From positions 51,060,879 to 51,124,878 of the forward strand of contig CM074187.1 of NCBI GenBank assembly GCA_037179385.1: a stretch of 64,000 nt of DNA. The letters are read 5' to 3'. The notes below the pieces were generated by a model that made no database searches, was not told the DNA's origin, and saw nothing but the letters and a program-made list of their open reading frames with translations. The stretch comes from Holothuria scabra (Eukaryota; Echinodermata; Holothuroidea; Aspidochirotida; Holothuriidae). The translations under genes were made by a program, and so were the position numbers. The stretch's first letter is position 1, and each line of letters starts with the position of its first letter. Below are positions 27,801 to 42,800 of this stretch, one piece after another.

Positions 27801-30800
27801 GTAAGACCAAGGAGAACCTCAAAGGAAATACTGTAATTAAAAGCGTGAGGCACACATAACAGCTGTAAGATCGAACCACACCTGTCCCACACTTGGATGA
27901 TAAATTATTTGCACATTGCTCAACCAGATCATATTCACATAAATACTAATCTGGACAGTCAACCAATTGTCTGGTTTTGGTCTGACATAACTTGGTCCAT
28001 TACCTTTAGTCTTTCAATTTCCTTGTTTACCTGTATCATGGATTGTTGTACACTGAACTGTATTTGAATTCCGTTAATTTCACTGAATATGAGGGTTTGA
28101 AATTCATGTACACAGTAAATAAAGATGATTTAAGGCTAATGGACCCCACTAATGGCTGCTTACAGTTACTGAACACAAGTGCTGATGGGATTCGTCTATA
28201 AATAGACACAAAAGTATAACCATCCTCTTCCCCACCTATGCACTCTTCACCTACCCCAACCCCACCCCCCAAGTATCAGTGAGCTTTAGTTAGGTTAAAT
28301 AGGGTGGGTTAGATAGGGTTCTGTGCCTCAACTTGTATCATTCTGGTTTCATCCTGAGGTGCCTGTAACCTTTTTTACAATTGTGGTGGACTGAATTGAT
28401 ACCTCTTACTCAATTGCTTATATACAGAGCATCACCCACAATGGTAGTAAGTTCCATTTTTCAAGTCTTTGGTACGACCTGGCCTGGAAATTGATCCCCA
28501 AACCTTCTGCATGAGAGAATTCTTATATAGGATGTATGATATAACAAGAATTACATTTTATCTTACCAGTCTTGAAGGCCACAAGAATCCACTTCAATTT
28601 CTACAGCACTAACACCTCGTATCTCACTGGTTAAAGTTTTACTCAGATCCACCTTGATTTCATCTATATAAATCTCTCTCATGCACCCTCGAAAGCCAGG
28701 CAGGTCAAAGGTTTCTGCTGTTGTCAGTGCTGGGAATGAAGTATTATCAATATTATTAGTTGTTTATATTATAATAGTGAGTGACTTTGACAGTACTGTC
28801 TCCTGAGAAAAGAATCTATTGTTTACTTCTGTTGCTCAACTTTAACATAAAGATGAGGTGCAGTATTTGACAATGTTGTTATAATATCCATTCACTGCAA
28901 TGATCTTCTTGTATTTACTGTTTTGATGAAAATGGTGGACATGAATTCTTGTGGAAGGGAAATGTGGGTTGGGAGTATGTCCCTGACATGGCAGGAAAAA
29001 CAGACAAGGGTGTGGCAGGACCCGTGGAGTGAATTTTGATATGGGGACTAATCACAAAAGTGGCCCAATATGTTCAACAGTATAATAGCAATGTAAGGTG
29101 GCCCAGGTGAAAAAGTGGTGGGCCCCCAGCCCCACCCTCTGTGGTCCTTGGATGGGAGAATAGACACAGCAAAAAATAAAGAGGCATATCTCACCCTCCC
29201 CCTTCTACAAAAAATATCAGAAAATTCTCCTTAATAACCAAAAAGTGGCCTTTGTGGGCAAAAAGTGGTCCTTTGGATACTACATAATTGTCCAACTGAG
29301 AAACTCCCCTCCCTTTTTGTGCCCCTCACAGCTTTAAATAGTTCTGAGAACAATGTCAACCTAAGAGCTAGCTGTCATTGCTTATCTCCCACAACACACA
29401 ACCCCATTCCCTTACCATACTGAAGTGCAAAAGAAACAATTAATTTTTCAACTTACATGTAGTTCCACCAAAATGATAGTATATTGATCCCAGGAATGTG
29501 ATATCCCTGTTGATGGAGGATGGAGTACCATCTATTGATACCAGAATGGTGCCAGAGGAAATGTCCACCTGAACGTCATGCCACAGACCATCATTAAGAT
29601 CATTTCCTGGGGAAAAGATTATGAAAAATGGTCAACTTCTGGACTTAAAGAATCGTGGAGTGTTGACACTTAAGATATCACCATGGGAGGGGGGAAGGGG
29701 AGGGATATTTGGCGGGGTCAGAGCAAAGAGGTATTGGAAGTTTTCTTCTTTCCTTTCCTTTCTTTCCTTTTTTTATGTGTAGATGCAAATTGATCTTGTC
29801 TTTTACCTCAGAAGAAAATGTTTATATAAAGCTTACAGATGATCAGAATAAAGTATTTAATAAGCTTTTACACTTCATTCAAGTTTTAAATGAAATGAAC
29901 AGTAATGAGGTCCTCATTCCTATACAAACTGAGTTTATATTATAACCATGTTACTTAAGATTCATCAAATTTTACAACCATCTTCAAATTTTAAAACACA
30001 AGGTGTGTTTATTCCATTCTTTACTCTTTTAAGGGGAATTATGGTTGCTCCAATTTTAATTTGAAGGGCAAGAGCAGCCACCTAAATTGAAGTAGTATAG
30101 TAGACTGTTGTGTTTCATGATTGGCTTTTGAGAGTCACGTGACGGTATTTTTTGTCCTCAGATGTGAAATTTACTATGAGTTAGCACTTGGTTTACCTTG
30201 AATATGCAATACTGAAGTCATACAATGTAATGAAAGATACTTTGAAGAGAAATATAAAGAAAATTGTGACATTTAGCTGTTGTCTCAAAATAAGTTTGAT
30301 GGAGGGGAATGCCCTTGATCTTTAACAGTACCCTGAAATACTTATTCAGGAATGGCTTAAGCTTCGACCTCAACCGTGTGACAATAGTGTTTTTACATAC
30401 TTGTTACATACTTGCAAAATATCTCCATCCTCTACATTGTAAATATTCAATGAACATATCAACACACCATATCAATCCAGTTAGGTTCTTTTTCAACACA
30501 ATGACAGAGTAAAAGTTTGTTTTTGACACTCAAGAAAGAAACAAAATGAAAGAAGAACAAATTCTTAGCAACCCTTCTTTCCTCACAATCTCCTCTAGAT
30601 CAATAAAACCTCAAGGGGACCATGCTCTCTGTTTTATATGTCAGGCAGGATGTTATTTTAAAAACAAGTCCTCATAAAGAAGTACCTCCAAGCCTTCCGG
30701 ACAATAGACATTATTACAACACAAATCCTGAATCAGGAAAGTGTTTGCCCTTATTTTGAGCAGACAGATGTCCTGTGGACACAAACATAGATTTATCTCC

Positions 30801-33800
30801 TGGAAGGTGATAATTTCACAGCACACAATGAATCTTTTCTCCAAGTTTAATGGATGCAATGTACAATGACTTGTTCTATTTAAAATCCACACAAATTAGC
30901 CTCTAACTATTTTTCTTTTTCATCACAAATATATTCCCTGGTGACAGTTTTCGGCTGTCACCTTCAGCAGAAAAGCTACAGTTTTAATGACATGGAGAGT
31001 TTAATCCCTTCCCAAGTAAGTAACGAAAGGATACAGTTCGTTTCTTTTTGGAGTTCAAGTAATCTCTCACAAGATTAAAGATGGAAATAAAGTGATGAAT
31101 GTGAGGACAGGGACTCACTTATCCTGGATGAAAATTAAGTAGAGAGGAAACATTGGGACTTGACAGAAAATTGTGGTTAGCCTGACCTAATATCCAAAAA
31201 GAAGTTTGATTTCACAAATCTCATGCCTTCAGTTTATCTTTTATTTCTCAATGTCTCCTTTTTTTAGATACACAATGTAGAAAAATTCTGGGCTGTCAGC
31301 AACACACTGGTCCACATTTAGGATGGAGGCATTTGGCAGGGATAGCTTATATTTTGCATGGGGGATATAGGTAATACAAACTGTAAGTTTGGATAAGTTA
31401 CAATCACAGACTTTCTACATACACGGACAGAGCATGTTATGCGTATGTCCTATCTGTAGATTGTGCCCACCAATAAGGACAAAAAAGGCGCACCAAGATG
31501 GCCACCGTCAAGCAATAAATTGTATGATTTGATGACAAATCTGTAATATTTTAAACAAAAGTTTTCCTTGAATGAGAAAAAATATCACATCCTTGCAATA
31601 TCTGTAGTGGTTTTGACCTTACCTTGTATTATTTAGAAAATATTTCAACTTTCTTGCAAAATCTGTGGATTGAACTACTTGAGCAAGTCCAAACTTTCAC
31701 AACCAAAACCATAGCAGACAGCCATCCTACACTCAAACGTAAGGTAGAGACAATCTAACATGCCGTATGCTCTGTCCATGCGTAGGGAGTCTGCGGCTAG
31801 AATGCATTTTATTGAGTTAGTTATTTAAATGGAGTTTTATGGCCTAGTTTCCAACCTATTGGTTCAAGTGGAGCCAGCCAAGGTCTTTTTTACAGTTGCG
31901 GCTCATTGGCTTGTAGGTTCCATTTTTAGAGTCTTTGGTATGACTGGACCTAGGAATAGAGCCTGGGCCTTCCACATGAGAGGCAGATGCTCTTAAAGTT
32001 TAGATCAAACTGGCGGTCTGTATTTTATTGATTCAACAAAGTAACACAGCCTTTTAGGGTGGGGTGAATGGCCCTTCCATCTCTTCTCTGGCTATATCCT
32101 TACCTGTCAGAAATGACGAAAGATAAATGAAAAGACTCACCTGCTGGATATTCAAATACAGGTTCATTATGCTTGGAGATGACCACAACGAGATAAGAAT
32201 TTCTCAATCCAACCAGAATCATACCACCTCCTGATAGGGTGAGTCTGTTGTAGATCATGAAAGCATTCCTCTCAAATGTTCGAAACTGGAATCGAAGCCT
32301 AGGGAGAAATAGAACATTGATTGGCATAAGTATACAAGAATCAATGACATTGAAATAAAAATAAGATGTTTTCCATCCTTCCAACCCTACCTCTAAGGAC
32401 CTTTATACAGGAGAAACATTCCAAAAATATTTCTGCAACAAAAATAACTCTGCAGATTATTTTCAAAAAATTGATATGACATTGATTTCAAAATATTTTC
32501 AAAACATGTTTTGAGATTGTTGCATACCATGTCTGCACTGTGCAACAAACTGGAAACAAGGGTGTTTGGGGTTTCTTGCAACTGAATTTTAGTGAAATGT
32601 TTTAGAATGTTGCTTGTGTGTACAGGCATTAAAAGAACCTTTTCTTTTTCTCCTTCTTATTCTTTTTTTTTATTTTTAAATCAGGGTCATGGTTTATTAG
32701 GAATAACAATCCACCTAACATTTCATCTTTCATGACAAAGTCTTTTTGAAATCAAACTTAAATTTAAGCATGACTTCATGAAAAAGGCTTGGGAACCAGA
32801 ATAAATTTTATGATCTTATCTGGAGAAAAAGTGACCACACCAATATTACAAGGAGTGGTCCTGTCTATCCACATTTGCCTCATACTCTGACTCCCCCACA
32901 CCTTCCCCCCTCCCCCAATATTCCCATTTCATTAGTTATTTTACACAACTTCCTACAAGCAAGTAGAGACAGGGTGTCCTCCACGTGGTTCTGAGGTATG
33001 CAGGTATTACGGAGGTAGGTCAGTTTGTAGACTCCATACTTACTTGAATGTATTTCTCGAGGCCCCTTGCATAGGCCACACAAAATGGGCTCCTCTGGAT
33101 GGAAATGTGACAGACACAGGTGATGTGCCTCTACAGTCATATGTTACATCCCCTATGACAACCAGCTGTTCCTTGACACCCCGTTTGGCTTCTGCGATGA
33201 AATCTAATGCCAGTGAGAGACTGCTTTCTTCCAGTTGATTACTCATCAAAACTCTTTGCATACAGCCTTTAAACATTTCTGATGTCAGCAGTTCTGGTCG
33301 AGTTGGAAATTCTGTCCCACCGATATACAGCTGAAAGTTTCCCAGAAGAACAGATTCGTGACTTTCCCAGTTTTTCCACATCAAAGCAGTATTGATCCTA
33401 AGCACTTAGGGACTAAACTATGAAACAGGTTTCATGTTTCCAGTATTTTTGATACTTTCTATGCTCAGTCATGAACATAAACATCGGAAATTAGAAATAT
33501 TCTTTTTATGAAGTGGTGATTTAGAAACCTGTTACTCAGCGCTTAGAGTCCAATCAGACAAAGGTACTTACCCATTCAAAAACCTTCCCCTTAAACTCAT
33601 GATCTTCTTGTAAAAGTAATATAAAAATTGTCCCAAGAACACTCAATAAAAATTGTTACTAGCATTCATCCTTATTTACTTGCAACTTAAAGTAGAACTT
33701 TTAACTGATTCAACTTGCATTTTTTTGTCCTCTTTTCTTTTTTTCTGTTTATGAAGTGTCAGTGAATGTATCTGTAGTGATACACACTTTATTAAAGAAA

Positions 33801-36800
33801 AATATTATGTTTAAAATGCTCCAACAAAGAAAATGGCTCAGACACTATCCAAACATTCAGTCTTCATAATAAAAAAACACAGAAATAGCTACATCTCTTC
33901 AAAATACTATGCACAAGAAGAGCCATGGAAGATGCATCATTTGAAATGTTGAAAGTTTGGGTGAACTAATTACAGTATTCCTAGGCAACAAACAACTGAA
34001 TATCTATCTGTGGGGAAACTTATTTCTTGAAAAGAAGGCTGCTATACTGCCCTTATTTTTGATAATTCATCACCTTGTGTCAATAAATATTAGTTTCAAA
34101 AGAATGAATTTTTCTTGCAAAATAAATGCAGTATTTCCTTGAACTTCACTTTTAAGGAATTTGATTGACAGAAACTTCATACTTTTTAAAATAAATATTT
34201 ACATCCATTGATAAATCAGTCTTGTTCTCACAGAGAGAAATTCAGTTCCTTTTTATTTAAGCAACAAAACTTTCAAAAATTCAAATTATGGAATTTGAAT
34301 CATGCTTGTAAATTTGTTGATTTTTTTTGAAGACAAAAGAGTTGCTGCAAACTATTGGTGAGACAGAATGAAGTAGGGTTCCCATGGTGTTATTAGTTTG
34401 CCAGACGGTAAGTATAGGTATAAATGGTATACATAGGGTGATAGGAGGTAGGTGAGGACTGAAAAAGACTGAAGTAATCATGAGCACAGATATATTCTTG
34501 CTTTTTTGTTTTCCACATTAGTACATTTTAAATGCATTATTCCCCTTTAACTCCACTCAACAGGCTGCGCTCTGCTTTAAAAATGGAATGTATAGCTAGC
34601 CATTTTGATTGGTGCTCAGCATAAGCAATGAAACAGGGAAAACAAGCCAGTGAGCAACAACTGGAAAAAAGACTGTGGCCTGCCAAACTTAAATTGATTG
34701 GTTAATGAGCCATTAAACATCATCTTACTAAATTAACTCTGCTCCAACTGGTATTCTGTTGTGGAGTGTGTATTTTGTGACCCATACTGCATTACACGTA
34801 TATTTAATCATGTGAAATACTGTGAGTGAATCAAAACAAATCAAATTCAAATCATAGAATCTCTGATTCTTCTCACCTGTTGATCTATATCCAAGACTTC
34901 GTATGGACCATTTGTTCGATTGGTTACCATGGTGCCATCAACCTTGAGACTAAGGTCATGACCACTCCTCTTGAAGGCCACAATGTGCCAATGGTCATCA
35001 TCTAGAAGGTGTCCACCTTCAATTCTAGATTCTCCATCAGACACATGACTGTTTCCTAGTAGGGAACGAGTATTATCAAACTTTAAATGGGTGTGAAACA
35101 GGTGGGGTGGGGTGGGATGGGGGGAGAGGGGAGAAACACACATTCACAACTTTCAACTCCACTCATGTTTAGGAAGACAACAGTGGGTACAAAAAGAGAG
35201 TTGTGCAGCTAGAAGAGAAGGGAGAGATATGTATTCCCTGGCCTACAAAGACTGCCCCCCACTAGCTACCCCTTATTACAGAGCAGAATTACCAGGGGAA
35301 ATAGTTACACTATTTTAACACAAGTAACAAATATAATGCCACAATTTAGTCTTGCTGTGTATTACATTTCAAAGGACTACAGTATGCCATCATTCACATT
35401 CCATCTCCTTCATTCTATCATGGCTCCCTGCTCCATACTCACTTACGCAAATATTTCTGGTTACACCACTACATGCAGAATTTTTGCACATACAATTTAT
35501 TTACCATTTATTTCTCTTTTTATTGTTCTAACCAATGAAATACAGTAACTTTTTTCACATTTTGACCTCCAATCCATTTGATAAAAGAGGTTACGTATAA
35601 CATCAACGTACTTCTGGCAAATCAAACGTAAAGCACACAAATCTGATGTCATTGACTGATAGACATCCTGTACTTGCAGGAGCAAAGTGTCAATTTGACA
35701 GAGCATCAAGAGGTTACATGAGGTTGTTTACATCTATTCAACTCCAAGTGAAACAAAGAACTGACGTGGTGAGTCTATCAGTTTGGAAGTGTTTGGTAAT
35801 TTGTGAAAGTATCAGACCACAGCTGAGACTAAGGCGAATGTCATTTGAAACAACTAGAATAAAGGCGATGACGTCAGAGGCAATAGATATGACAATCAGA
35901 TACATGAAATAGAGACAGAGAGTATCAAAAAAGACTTATCCAATGTTTTTGACATAAATGAACTTTTCAGCCATAGAGTATAAAGGAGACATTGGATATT
36001 GCAAACATTACAACAAATGATACATAATATTCACAACTTCAACTATCTCCTCCAACAGTTTGCTGGACTCATCAGTAAATCTCATATCACTCCCAGTATG
36101 AGAATTTTGCAAACCAACATATTTGAAGGAGATGATGAAAAGTGAAAGTAGCTAGAATGTAACAAAGTCACCCTAGTAGATCAATGGCAATGTGGGGTGT
36201 AACTGGTATGTTACTTTATCTCTGCCCCCAAGTGATCTATGCTTTGATTGTATCCACATTGCTAAAAGCAACTAACACATACATTACTGGCCTGATAGCT
36301 TACCCCAACTGTTAATTAAATTTTTGTCTATTTCTAATATATCTGGTACTTTCAATCAATTATTCAGCTGTGAAATCTGACTATATCAAGTGTAAAGGCA
36401 GTGAGCTTCATTTCCTTCCTTAGGCAATAGTACAGTATGTAACCAGGCAATCAAGGAGGACATTTGAAAAAGTAGAGAGGAAAGTTTCATCATGACTTAG
36501 ACTTCTGGAAGCTTGAGATAGTACATCATGTTAACAATCACACCTTACACTAAATTCATTTTGTTGCAAACCTATGGGTTCTGATACACTCTCCTAGATT
36601 TTTCCCTCCTTGCCAACTACTAACATGTCAAGAATGAGTGCCATTGTGGGATGGCCAAATTGTTGAGGGAACTTCCATAATCTTTATGTTTATACAAAAG
36701 AGGTAAAGGGGCAAAAAAAGACTGCATCAATCCATATATTCTGCTGAAGAGGTACATGAATAAGTTCCCCATTCTATGTACTGGGTTTCACACCCACCTC

Positions 36801-39800
36801 CCTCCAACCCCATGTCAAAAATAAGCTCTATACCACAGCAGAGACACTAACAGTTGTGTATAGAGCAGTGATGAAATCAAGTCCAGAGTCTTCTAATTGC
36901 AAGTCTGGTAATTTTCAACTATCAAGGACTCAAGTTCCTGACTCAGACTTGAGTCCCTGTACTTTCTCAATGGGAAAAAATCAAACCCTCTCGCCAGAAT
37001 CCTTCAAATTCTGAAATTTTGAGTCTGAGTCCAGACTCTGATTTAGACCTCATCTCACTAAAACAGACACATCCAAACTGTGGAGACAAACTCACCTAGA
37101 TTTAAAGTAACAACTAATTTGCTGTCAAGAAGTTGAAAGAGTAAATAATCCCCAGTTGTGCCAAACCCATGAAGTAATATTCCATCTGGCTCATTGGTCC
37201 GAAAACGAAACGTGATATACTCCTTCTCTGTTCTAAGGACATACCCATTGTGTGCATTATACTGCAAATAAGAAGCCCCATTAAAGTTGGCGAGGCTCAA
37301 ATCTGAAAAAGAAGAAGAAATGACAACATTGCTATCCTTGAAAAATGAGCATGATCACATAAACATTTAAATCATTACATTCTGTATAGTTTAAAGTGAT
37401 GATACAATTAAAGCACATTAAATGTTTATTAAATTATTTATTATGTTAAAACCTTAAGCTCTTGCACGATTCCAGTCCTTCACTTACATTACTGTACAAT
37501 CCAAGCTATTTATGTCAGTAATAGTATGCCAAATTATTTGACAAGTATTACAACAGATCACAGAATCACAGTTGAGAACACCCACATAATGTTGCTTGAA
37601 AATTTAGTGTCAGTAAGTCATCTTAAATTAGACCACCAAAAGCTAATTGAGACTCTTTGAGGAATTCAGTTTCTTCAAGACTGCTGTTTACTTTTGTAAC
37701 ATCTTATGTTTGGCAGGTAGCAAAATTGCTCAATAAATTTCACTGACACTATCTCAATCAAGTCCTTTATATCTAATGAATGTTACTCTCATATCTATAC
37801 TCAAGCTATGTAATGTTATTAATATTTTAAGCCAATGTTATTAATATTTTCTAAGGTTTCTAAGGGTTAGGTTACCTTTGCTTAATCTTGCTGAAAAAAA
37901 AAAATGAATTAAAATCTATTTCTGCAAACTATTGTCATATAAGAAGAATGTCTGCCTCACACCTTGTCTTTTTACTCGATTTACACTGTTAACGAGGAAT
38001 TTCTCCATTGGCTACTGTCATTGTATGGTATTGATTGTACTCTTTGCTGCGGATAGGGATACGCTTAGGGGTGGTTCCACTATAATTAGCCAGTTAAGAA
38101 ATTTCTTCATAAACAGTGGGCATCAGCCCAGTCTTTCAACTGAAATAATCCTCCAAAATATGTTTTCACTTGGATATATAAATTTGTCCAGTTTTATCTT
38201 TGTTAATATTTGGTGTATTTAAAGGGCTAAAGCAGTCCCCCCAAACTTGTTTTGAAGCAGCAGTAAAATTTCACAATTTTCTTCCAATTACTCTTTAAAG
38301 AATCTTTAATATTGTTTTAGGACTTCAGTATTGCATATTCAAGGTAAATCAAGCAGTAACTCCTTGTTAATTTCACATTTGAGGAGGAAAAATATTGTCA
38401 CATGACTCTCAAGAGCCAATCATGAAACAGGACAGTCTCCTTCAGGGTTGGGGGTACTGGCTCATTGCCCTTTAAGACTTTACAGAGAGTTTCCTTATTT
38501 CAACTTGGAATCAACCACTTACTCTGCATTGCAGTGAATTTTTGTGATGTTCAGAGACCAAAAATGTTTTTCCCACTTTAATAAAGATTACTGTTTGTGC
38601 CCTTCTATCACCGTATGCTCAATATTACAGTGATTTCAAGTTATCTAGTATGTATGTACCTTTACCAACTTACAGGAAACACAAGAAAAGTCTGCCTCCA
38701 ATTGCTTTCTTGTGCTTGAAAGGAGTAATATGTATTTTAGAAAAAGGACTACAGTAGTCTTAATATTCCTGTGGGTCATGGGTTGACGGGAACAGCACCA
38801 AGAGTTTAGGTATGTACGATTAAAGTATTTCTATAATTATATCTCCCTCCACTCCCTCCCTCCCATTTTAACCAGAAAGCCAACAGGCTTAGTGATTCCT
38901 TGCCATCAAATACCGTACCTGCTTTCAAATTGACAGTGCTTGATAGATTTTTCTTTACATTTTAGGCAAGGAATTTTCTCAATTTTACCCCTGGTGACCT
39001 CAAATGACCTTTGACCTCTACCAAAAACAATAGGCTTCTTTCTCTCAACATGACAAATCTATATACCAAATATGAAAAGTATCTGTTACTCTTATCTGGA
39101 GATATTGTGTTTACAAGCCATTTTCGAAGTTTTGGCAATTTTACCGCTGGTGACCTCAAATGACCTTTGACATCTACCAAAAGCAATAGGCTTCTTTCTC
39201 TCAACATGGAAAATCCAAAGACCAAGTATGAAAATTGTCGGGCAATCCTTTCTAAAGATATCATGTTTACAAGCCATTTTCGGTGTTTTCACATTTTTAC
39301 CGCTGATGACCTCAAATGACCTTTGACCTCAGCCAAAAACAATAGACTTCTTCCTCTCAACATGACAAATCTATATACCAAGTATGAAAGTTGTCGGGCA
39401 ATCCTATCTGAAGATATCGTGTTTACAAGCCATTTTCGGCGTTTTCGCAATTTTACCGCTGGTGACCTCAAATGACCTTTGACCCCTACCAAAAACAATA
39501 GGGTTCTTCTTCTCAACATGACAAATCTATATACCAAGTATGAAAAGTGTCGGTCACTCCTACCTGAAGATATCGTGTTTACAAGCCATTTTCAAAGTTT
39601 TCGCAATTTTACTGCTATTGACCTCAAATGACCTTTGACCTCTACCCAAAACAATAGGCTTCTCTCTCTCGACATGAAAAATCTATATACCAAATATGAA
39701 GAGTGTTGGTCTCTCCTAACTGAAGGTATCATGTTTACAAGCCATTTTGAGTGTTTTCGCAATTTTACCGCTGGTGACCTCAAATGACCTTTGACCTCTA

Positions 39801-42800
39801 CCAAAAACAATAGGGTTCTTCCTCTCAACATGACAAACCTATATACCAAGCACGAGAAGTGTCGGTCACTCCTATCTGAAGAAATAATGTTTAGAAGCCT
39901 TTTTCGGGATTTTCCAATTTTACCGCTGGTGACCTCAAATGAACTTTGAATTATACCAAAGGCAATAGGCTTCTTTCTCTCGACATGACAAATCTATATA
40001 CCAAATATGAATGTATCTGTCACTCCTTTTTGAAGATATCATGTTTACAAGCCATTTTCAGTGTTTTCGCAATTTTACCGCTGATGACCTAAAATGACCT
40101 TTGACCTCTACCAAAAACAATAGGGTTCTTCCTCTCAACATGACAAATCTATATACCAAGTATGAAAGTTGTCGGGCAATCCTATCTGAAGATATCGTGT
40201 TTACAAGCCATTTTCGGCGTTTTCGCAATTTTACCGCTGGTGACCTCAAATGACCTTTGACCCCTACCAAAAACAATAGGGTTCTTCTTCTCAACATGAC
40301 AAATCTATATACCAAGTATGAAAAGTGTCGGTCACTCCTACCTGAAGATATCGTGTTTACAAGCCATTTTCAAAGTTTTCGCAATTTTACTGCTATTGAC
40401 CTCAAATGACCTTTGACCTCTACCCAAAACAATAGGCTTCTCTCTCTCGACATGAAAAATCTATATACCAAATATGAAGAGTGTTGGTCTCTCCTAACTG
40501 AAGGTATCATGTTTACAAGCCATTTTGAGTGTTTTCGCAATTTTACCGCTGGTGACCTCAAATGACCTTTGACCTCTACCAAAAACAATAGGGTTCTTCC
40601 TCTCAACATGACAAACCTATATACCAAGCACGAGAAGTGTCGGTCACTCCTATCTGAAGAAATAATGTTTAGAAGCCTTTTTCGGGATTTTCCAATTTTA
40701 CCGCTGGTGACCTCAAATGAACTTTGAATTATACCAAAGGCAATAGGCTTCTTTCTCTCGACATGACAAATCTATATACCAAATATGAATGTATCTGTCA
40801 CTCCTTTTTGAAGATATCATGTTTACAAGCCATTTTTAGTGTTTTCGCAATTTTACCGCTGATGACCTAAAATGACCTTTGACCTCTACCAAAAACAATA
40901 GGGTCCTTCCTTTCAACATGAAAAAACCTATATACCAAGTATGAAGTGTGTCGGTCACTTCTATCTGAAGATATCGTGTTTACAAGCCATTTTCAGAGGT
41001 TTTTGCAATTTTAACGCTGGTGACCTCAAATGACCTTTGACCTCTACCAAAAACAATAGGGTTCTTCCTATCAACATGAGAAACCTATATACCACGTATG
41101 AAAAGTGTCGGTCACTCCTACCTGAAGATATCGTGTTTACAAGCCATTTTCGAGGTTTTCGCAATTTTACAGCTTGTGACCTCAAATGACCTTTGACCTC
41201 TACCCAAAACAATAGGCTTCTCTCTCTCGACATGAAAAATCTATATACCAAATATGAAGAGTGTTGGTCTCTCCTAACTGAAGGTATCATGTTTACAAGC
41301 CATTTTGAGTGTTTTCGCAATTTTACCGCTGGTGACCTCAAATGACCTTTGACCTCTACCAAAAACAATAGGGTTCTTCCTCTCAACATGACAAACCTAT
41401 ATACCAAGCACGAGAAGTGTCGGTCACTCCTATCTGAAGAAATAATGTTTAGAAGCCTTTTTCGGGATTTTCCAATTTTACCGCTGGTGACCTCAAATGA
41501 ACTTTGAATTATACCAAAGGCAATAGGCTTCTTTCTCTCGACATGACAAATCTATATACCAAATATGAATGTATCTGTCACTCCTTTTTGAAGATATCAT
41601 GTTTACAAGCCATTTTCAGTGTTTTCGCAATTTAACCGCTGATGACCTAAAATGACCTTTGACCTCTACCAAAAACAGTAGGGTTCTTCCTCTCAACATG
41701 ACAAATCTATATACCAAGTATGAAAGTTGTCGGGCAATCCTATCTGAAGATATCGTGTTTACAAGCCATTTTCGGCGTTTTCGCAATTTTACCCCTGGTG
41801 ACCTCAAAGGACCTTTGACCCCTACCAAAAACAATAGGGTTCTTCTTCTCAACATGACAAATCTATATACCAAGTATGAAAAGTGTCGGTCACTCCTACC
41901 TGAAGATATCGTGTTTACAAGCCATTTTCGAAGTTTTCGCAATTTTACTGCTATTGACCTCAAATGACCTTTGACCTCTACCCAAAACAATAGGCTTCTC
42001 TCTCTCGACATGAAAAATCTATATACCAAATATGAAGAGTGTTTGTCTCTCCTAACTGAAGATATCATGTTTACAAGCCATTTTCAGTGTTTTTGCAATT
42101 TTACCGCTGGTGACCTCAAATAACCTTTGACCTCTACCAAAAACAATAGGGTTCTTCCTCTCAACATGACAAATCTATATACCAAGTATGAAAGTTGTCG
42201 GGCAATCCTATCTGAAGATATCGTGTTTACAAGCCATTTTCGGCATTTTCGCAATTTTACCGCTGGTCACCTCAAGTGGCCTTTGACCCCTACCAAAAAC
42301 AATAGGCTTCTTTCTCTCAACATGGAAAATCCAAAGACCAAGTATGAAAATTGTCGGGCAATCCATTCTGAAGATATCATGTTTACAAGCCATTTTCGGT
42401 GTTTTCACATTTTTACCGCTGATGACCTCAAATGACCTTTGACCTCAGCCAAAAACAATAGACTTCTTCCACTCAACATGACAAACCTATATACCAAGCA
42501 CGAAAAGTGTCGGTCACTCCTATCTGAAGAAATAATGTTTAGAAGCCTTTTTCGGGATTTTCCAATTTTACCGCTGGTGACCTCAAATGAACTTTGAATT
42601 TTACCAAAAGCAATAGGCTTCTTTCTCTCGACATGACAAATCTATATACCAAATATGAAGAGTGTTGGTCATTCCTATCTGAAGATATCATGTTTACAAG
42701 CCATTTTCAGTGTTTTCGCAATTTTACCGCTGGTGACCTCAAATGACCTTTGACCTCTACCAAAAACAATAGAGTTCTTCTTCTCAACATGACAAATCTA

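Larger units (their letters stand above)
29607..32140. other. CNTNAP: Intron between exons f and g
   Basis: 2.5 kb. It holds MITE A (30061-30318), copy 2 of the 9-bp-duplication MITE (31405-31795) and a SINE (31815-32005). Confidence 0.82.
33331..34876. other. CNTNAP: Intron between exons d and e
   Basis: 1.5 kb. It holds two opposed copies of repeat X (33795-34140 and 34190-34550) followed by a SINE (34558-34735). Confidence 0.75.

Noticed and set aside
39289..42068. Long minus-strand open frames (up to 150 codons) with [20 protein letters not shown] repeats
   Set aside because: They follow exactly the 156 bp satellite period (52 codons) and the opposite strand is open too; not a gene.
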